NCBI GenBank assembly: GCA_001899305.1
Contig: MKWL01000023.1
Location: 100,332-164,331 of the forward strand
Direction of reading: 5' to 3'
DNA length: 64,000 nt
DNA from: Thiobacillus sp. 0-1251
GTDB taxonomy: Bacteria > Pseudomonadota > Gammaproteobacteria > Burkholderiales > Thiobacillaceae
Shown here: piece by piece, positions 59,894 through 64,000 of the stretch
Layout of the letters: each line of letters opens with the position of its first letter
Numbering within the stretch: the first letter of the stretch is position 1
The notes under the pieces: generated by a model
The model's input: the letters and a program-made list of their open reading frames with translations, nothing else
What the model was told of the DNA's origin: nothing
Databases searched by the model: none
Program-made: the position numbers and the translations under genes

Positions 59894-62167
59894 ATGGCGC
59901 GTCCCCCTTCCCGTTCTTCGACTCCCTTGTCGCCCCGCATGCAACGGCTGCTGCGCGAAGCCCGTGCCTTGCTGGTGGGCTTTGCCGCGCTGCTGCTGGC
60001 GGCCATCCTGCTTACCCACAACGCGGCCGACCCGGGCTTCAGCACCACGGGCGACGGCGGTCCGCTGCGCAATCTGGGCGGGCGTGTCGGCGCGTGGCTG
60101 TCGGATCTGCTGCTGATGCTGTTTGGCATGTCGGCCTGGTGGTGGGTGGTGTTGGCGGCAGCCTATGTCATACATACCTTTCGGCATCTCGATGAAACCC
60201 CGCTGACAGGCGGGCGTCAGCGCTGGTTCAGGCTGGGTGGGTTCAGTTTGCTGTTGCTGGGTAGTACCGGCATCGAATGGCTGCGCACCTGGCACTGGGC
60301 GGTGGCGTTGCCGGACGCGCATGGCGGCGTACTGGGCGCTGGCCTGGGCGCGACTGCGGGTGCGCTGCTCGGGTTCACCGGCGGCTCGCTGGTCCTGCTG
60401 CTGCTGATGGCGGTCGGGTTCAGCCTGTTCACCGGCGTGTCGTGGCTCAGCATGGCCGAGCGCACCGGCGCCGGGGTGGAGTGGGCCTGGTGGACGTCGA
60501 TCCAGACCTGGCAGGCCTACCGTGACCGCAAGCTGGGCGAGGCGGCGCAGCAGAAACGCGAAGCGAAAGTCTCGGTGGAGAAGAAGAAGCGCGTCGAAGC
60601 GCCGCCGATCCGCATCGAGCCGGTGGTGAAGGAAGTGCCGCAGTCCGAGCGTGCCGTCACCGAGAAACAGGCACCGCTGTTCTCCGACCTGCCCGATTCG
60701 CCGCTGCCGCCGCTGCATCTGCTCGACCCCGCCGACGAGGCGGTGGAAACCACGAGCCCCGAGGCGCTCGAATTCACTTCGCTGATGATCGAGCGCAAGC
60801 TCGCCGAATTCGGCGTCGAGGTGAAGGTGGTGTCGGCCTCGCCAGGCCCGGTCATCACGCGCTACGAGATCGAGCCGGCAACGGGCGTGAAGGGCAGCCA
60901 GATCGTCAACCTGGCGAAGGACCTGGCACGCACGCTGTCGGTCATCAGCATCCGCGTGGTCGAGGCGATCCCCGGCAAGCACACCATGGGGCTGGAGATT
61001 CCCAACCCCAAGCGGCAGATCGTTCGCCTGAGCGAAATTCTCGGCTCTAAGGCCTATCACGACAGCGCCAGTCCCTTGACGGTCACACTGGGCAAGGACA
61101 TCGCCGGCAACCCGGTGGTGGCGGATCTGGGCAAGATGCCGCACCTGCTGGTGGCCGGCACCACCGGTTCAGGCAAGTCGGTCGGCGTCAATGCGATGAT
61201 CCTGTCACTGGTGTACAAGTCCGATCCGAGCGCGGTGCGTATGATCATGGTCGATCCCAAGATGCTTGAGCTTTCCATCTACGAGGGCATTCCGCACCTG
61301 CTGGCGCCGGTGGTCACTGACATGAAGCAGGCCGCGAGCGCGCTCAACTGGTGCGTCGGCGAGATGGAACGGCGCTACAAGCTGATGTCGGCGGTCGGCG
61401 TGCGCAACCTCGCCGGCTACAACCAGAAGGTGCGCGACGCCAAGAAGGCCGGCACGCCGCTGACGCATCCGTTCAGCCTGACGCCCGACAATCCCGAGCC
61501 GCTCGAGACCATGCCGATGATCGTGGTGATGATCGACGAACTCGCCGACCTCATGATGGTGGTCGGCAAGAAGGTCGAGGAACTCATCGCGCGGCTCGCC
61601 CAAAAAGCCAGGGCGGCCGGCATCCACCTGATCCTGGCGACGCAGCGTCCGAGCGTCGATGTCATCACCGGCCTGATCAAGGCGAATATTCCTACGCGGA
61701 TCGCGTTCCAGGTGTCGAGCAAGATCGACTCGCGCACCATTCTCGACCAGATGGGCGCCGAAGCGCTGCTGGGGCAGGGCGACATGCTCTACCTGCCGCC
61801 CGGCACCGGCCTGCCGCAGCGCGTCCACGGCGCCTTCGTGTCGGACAACGAAGTCCACCGCGTGGTCGATTACCTGAAATCGCTGGGCGAGCCGGAATAC
61901 ATCGAGGGTGTGCTGGAATCGCCGGAAGAAGCGGGTGAGGCCGGCGAATTCGGCGAGGCTGGCGCGGAAGCGGATCCGCTGTACGACCAGGCTGTCGCCT
62001 ACGTGCTGAAGTCGCGCCGCGCATCGATCTCGTCGGTGCAGCGCCAGCTGCGCATCGGCTACAACCGTGCCGCGCGCATGATCGAGGACATGGAACGGGC
62101 GGGACTGGTGTCGGCGATGCAGTCGAATGGCAACCGCGACGTGTTGGCGCCCGGAGGCGAGGCATGA
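59894..62167 (+). CDS. ftsK: DNA translocase FtsK
   Basis: 757-aa division and chromosome-segregation translocase. Four N-terminal membrane helices (~25-180), a shorter linker than in E. coli (Pro/Glu/Lys-rich, ~215-300), the motor domain with Walker [13 protein letters not shown] and Walker [14 protein letters not shown], and a C-terminal gamma winged helix ([20 protein letters not shown]). A Gly/Glu/Ala-rich stretch ([15 protein letters not shown]) precedes gamma. ATG at 59894 is preferred to a frame start at 59828, which overlaps the divergent trxB leader. Confidence 0.96.
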   Translation: MARPPSRSSTPLSPRMQRLLREARALLVGFAALLLAAILLTHNAADPGFSTTGDGGPLRNLGGRVGAWLSDLLLMLFGMSAWWWVVLAAAYVIHTFRHLDETPLTGGRQRWFRLGGFSLLLLGSTGIEWLRTWHWAVALPDAHGGVLGAGLGATAGALLGFTGGSLVLLLLMAVGFSLFTGVSWLSMAERTGAGVEWAWWTSIQTWQAYRDRKLGEAAQQKREAKVSVEKKKRVEAPPIRIEPVVKEVPQSERAVTEKQAPLFSDLPDSPLPPLHLLDPADEAVETTSPEALEFTSLMIERKLAEFGVEVKVVSASPGPVITRYEIEPATGVKGSQIVNLAKDLARTLSVISIRVVEAIPGKHTMGLEIPNPKRQIVRLSEILGSKAYHDSASPLTVTLGKDIAGNPVVADLGKMPHLLVAGTTGSGKSVGVNAMILSLVYKSDPSAVRMIMVDPKMLELSIYEGIPHLLAPVVTDMKQAASALNWCVGEMERRYKLMSAVGVRNLAGYNQKVRDAKKAGTPLTHPFSLTPDNPEPLETMPMIVVMIDELADLMMVVGKKVEELIARLAQKARAAGIHLILATQRPSVDVITGLIKANIPTRIAFQVSSKIDSRTILDQMGAEALLGQGDMLYLPPGTGLPQRVHGAFVSDNEVHRVVDYLKSLGEPEYIEGVLESPEEAGEAGEFGEAGAEADPLYDQAVAYVLKSRRASISSVQRQLRIGYNRAARMIEDMERAGLVSAMQSNGNRDVLAPGGEA

Positions 62168-62865
62168 GGTTTTACGCACTGATTCCCGCGGCCGGCTCGG
62201 GTTCGCGCATGGGCGGGGCCATCGAAAAGCAGTACATGGACCTCAATTCGGTGCCGATGATCGCGCACGCGATGATGGTGCTGGCGCGCGAACCGCGTAT
62301 CGAAAAGCTGTTCGTCGTACTGTCGCCCACCGACAAACGCTGGAACAACTACGAATGGCAGGGTTGGGAAGAGCGCATCGAGGTGCTGCGCTGCGGCGGC
62401 GCCACCCGCGCCGAAACGGTGCTGAACGGCCTCGACGCCATCGCCAAGGTCTGCGATGCGGACGATTGGGTACTGGTGCACGATGCCGCGCGGCCGTGCC
62501 TGCCGGACGAACTGCTGGGCAAGTTGCTGGATGAAGTCGCCGAGGACCCGGTCGGCGGTCTGCTCGCCATGCCGGTGGCCGATACCCTCAAGCGCGCCGC
62601 GGCCGATACCGCATCCGGCATCCGGGCCGAGGCCACCGTGCCGCGCGCCGGCCTGTGGCAGGCGCAAACGCCGCAGATGTTCCGCCACTCTACGCTGACC
62701 GAGGCGTTGCGCGCCGCTGGTAGCGACATGACCGACGAAGCCTCGGCCATCGAGCGGCTCGGTTTGCAGCCCAGACTGATCGAGTCCGACAGCCGCAACC
62801 TAAAGGTGACCTATCCGCAGGACCTGGAACTGGCGGGTCTGATTCTGGGGAAGCTGAATGAATGA
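62164..62865 (+). CDS. ispD: 2-C-methyl-D-erythritol 4-phosphate cytidylyltransferase
   Basis: Third step of the MEP isoprenoid pathway: CTP plus methylerythritol-4-phosphate gives CDP-ME. 233 aa. The nucleotide motif [25 protein letters not shown] and [10 protein letters not shown] are typical. It overlaps ftsK by 4 bp (ATGA) and ispF by 8 bp, so the three are translated together. Confidence 0.97.
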   Translation: MRFYALIPAAGSGSRMGGAIEKQYMDLNSVPMIAHAMMVLAREPRIEKLFVVLSPTDKRWNNYEWQGWEERIEVLRCGGATRAETVLNGLDAIAKVCDADDWVLVHDAARPCLPDELLGKLLDEVAEDPVGGLLAMPVADTLKRAAADTASGIRAEATVPRAGLWQAQTPQMFRHSTLTEALRAAGSDMTDEASAIERLGLQPRLIESDSRNLKVTYPQDLELAGLILGKLNE

Positions 62866-63340
62866 CATCCGGGTCGGCCATGGCTTCGACGTCCATGCCT
62901 TTGCTGCGAACCGCAAACTCATCATCGGCGGCGTCGACATCCCCCACGATCGGGGGCTGGCCGGCCACTCCGATGCCGACGTGCTGCTGCATGCGATTTG
63001 CGACGCCCTGCTGGGCGCGGCCGGACTGGGCGACATCGGCCGCCATTTCCCGGACACCGACATGGCCTTCGCCGGCATCGACAGCCGCATCCTGCTGCGC
63101 CGCGTCGCCGAACAGTTACAGCAACGCAACTGGCGCGTCGGCAACGTCGACGCCACGATCATCGCCCAGGCGCCGAAAATGGCGCCGCACATCGCGCGGA
63201 TGACGGCACACATCGCCGACGACCTCGGCATCGCCCTCGACCGCGTCAACGTCAAGGCCACCACCACCGAAAAGCTCGGCTTCACCGGGCGCAGCGAAGG
63301 CATCGCTGCCGAGGCGGTGTGCCTGATCGCGCGTGACTGA
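62858..63340 (+). CDS. ispF: 2-C-methyl-D-erythritol 2,4-cyclodiphosphate synthase
   Basis: Fifth step of the MEP pathway, making the cyclodiphosphate; trimeric, Zn- and Mg/Mn-dependent. 160 aa. GHGFDVHAF holds the Asp/His metal ligands, [31 protein letters not shown] is the core, and [16 protein letters not shown] ends it. It follows ispD immediately and overlaps the next gene by 8 bp. Confidence 0.97.
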   Translation: MNDIRVGHGFDVHAFAANRKLIIGGVDIPHDRGLAGHSDADVLLHAICDALLGAAGLGDIGRHFPDTDMAFAGIDSRILLRRVAEQLQQRNWRVGNVDATIIAQAPKMAPHIARMTAHIADDLGIALDRVNVKATTTEKLGFTGRSEGIAAEAVCLIARD

Positions 63341-63893
63341 ATCCGCTCTGGCCGAGTTTCATTCGGCCAAGCCCGATACCCTGCGCCTGTTCTTCGCTCT
63401 GTGGCCGGACGACGCCACCCGCGCAGCACTCAATCGTTCTGGGAAATGGTTGCACCAACACTGGGGTGGCCGGCGCATGCGTGCCGACACCCTGCATCTC
63501 ACCCTGGCCTTTCTCGGCAGCACGCCAGCCGCGCACCTGGATGCCCTGGTCGCGTGCGCCGACACCGTCCAGTCACACGCATTCGAACTGATCCTCGACC
63601 AGGCCGGCTACTGGCGCCACAACCGCATCGGCTGGCTGGGTGCGAGCGAGGCACCGCCGCCGCACCTCGATCTGGTCGGCGCGCTGAATACCGCCCTGCA
63701 GGCCGCCGGTTTTCCGGTCGATGCGCGGCAGCATGTGCCGCATGTCACGCTGCTGCGCAACACGGCGGGCGGCGAAATCCCAGTATGCGAGCCGATACGC
63801 TGGCCAGTGAGCGAGTTCGTACTGGTGAAGTCAATTACCGAACCGGACGGTGCGCATTACGAAGTGATCAGACGATGGTCCCTGGATCGATGA
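63333..63893 (+). CDS. thpR: RNA 2',3'-cyclic phosphodiesterase (2'-5' RNA ligase family)
   Basis: 186-aa 2H-family enzyme. The two HxTx motifs are visible: LHLTLAFLG (near residue 55) and HVTLLRNT (near 135). It hydrolyses RNA 2',3'-cyclic phosphates or ligates 2'-5' ends. GTG start at 63333 overlaps ispF by 8 bp, making a four-gene unit ftsK-ispD-ispF-thpR. Confidence 0.93.
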   Translation: MTESALAEFHSAKPDTLRLFFALWPDDATRAALNRSGKWLHQHWGGRRMRADTLHLTLAFLGSTPAAHLDALVACADTVQSHAFELILDQAGYWRHNRIGWLGASEAPPPHLDLVGALNTALQAAGFPVDARQHVPHVTLLRNTAGGEIPVCEPIRWPVSEFVLVKSITEPDGAHYEVIRRWSLDR

Positions 63894-64000
63894 TCCCCGG
63901 CAAACGGCCTAAAACAGGTCCGCCATGAAATTTCACTTGACACACTCAAAAACCACCCTGTAAGTTTCGCCCCATCCATACAGGCCGATGCCAAGCACGT
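63894..64000. other. Intergenic end of window
   Basis: 107 bp with no gene. A TTGACA box at 63937-63942 is followed 16 bp later by a weak -10 candidate (TGTAAG), a possible promoter for a gene beyond the window. Confidence 0.25.

Noticed and set aside
61925-61972. Possible tandem repeat in ftsK (Glu/Gly/Ala stretch)
   Set aside because: A short low-complexity linker before the gamma domain, ordinary in FtsK proteins.

Overview
The window is a GC-rich, densely coded chromosomal segment of a Gram-negative bacterium. Protein families and gene order (gloB-yafS-rnhA-dnaQ, serB-mfd, ftsK, ispD-ispF, an Mla-type operon, RlmD, a Tat-exported HiPIP) point to a betaproteobacterium. The HiPIP, the FbpABC iron system and a PEP-CTERM protein make a Thiobacillus-like or related lithotroph a reasonable guess, but this is inference from gene content, not from a marker gene. 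No prophage, insertion sequence, CRISPR array or rRNA operon is visible. Most of the window is ordinary chromosome.

Layout. 1-6.5 kb: an oligopeptide-type ABC importer (binding protein cut by the window edge, two permeases, fused double ATPase) and a small membrane protein. 6.5-14 kb: mltD, gloB, a YafS-like methyltransferase, rnhA and dnaQ, then a secreted ABC-type binding protein directly coupled to a membrane GGDEF-EAL protein, and a copper-chaperone-like protein. 14-22 kb: flgM with its own sigma-28 promoter, serB, mfd, ppa, a YfcE-type phosphoesterase, an HD-GYP protein and a small secreted nuclease. 22-31 kb: HiPIP, tRNA-Arg(ACG), tRNA-Ser(GCT), lysC, rlmD, a PolB-like exonuclease, a degenerate EAL-HDOD protein, a DUF4139 protein, pgi and a SlyD-like FKBP. 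31-35 kb: a secreted SCP2-like protein and a four-gene Mla/MCE lipid-transport operon containing what looks like a dead ABC ATPase. 35-39.6 kb: an SH3-domain protein, an M48 protease, a CHASE2 adenylate cyclase and a class II cyclic-nucleotide phosphodiesterase in one operon. 39.6-49 kb: a PEP-CTERM protein, a HIT-like enzyme, a DUF302 protein, a hybrid histidine kinase and fbpABC behind a Fur-box promoter. 49-57 kb: a helical DUF6781-like protein, an ABC1/UbiB kinase, a CHASE4-GGDEF-EAL protein, an alpha/beta hydrolase and a DinG-family helicase. 57-64 kb: a ~700-bp giant imperfect palindrome, then bcp, smr, trxB, ftsK, ispD, ispF and thpR.

Themes. Second-messenger signalling is dense: two GGDEF-EAL proteins with intact GGDEF and I-site motifs, one HD-GYP protein, one catalytically degenerate EAL-HDOD protein and a cAMP make/break pair. 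The best candidates for something undescribed are (i) the 700-bp palindrome whose two inverted copies keep the same nested hairpins by compensatory changes, (ii) the Walker-A-less ATPase-like protein in the Mla operon, (iii) the binding-protein/GGDEF-EAL pair, analogous to NspS-MbaA but with another binding-protein family, and (iv) a four-cysteine cluster in the regulatory domain of FbpC.
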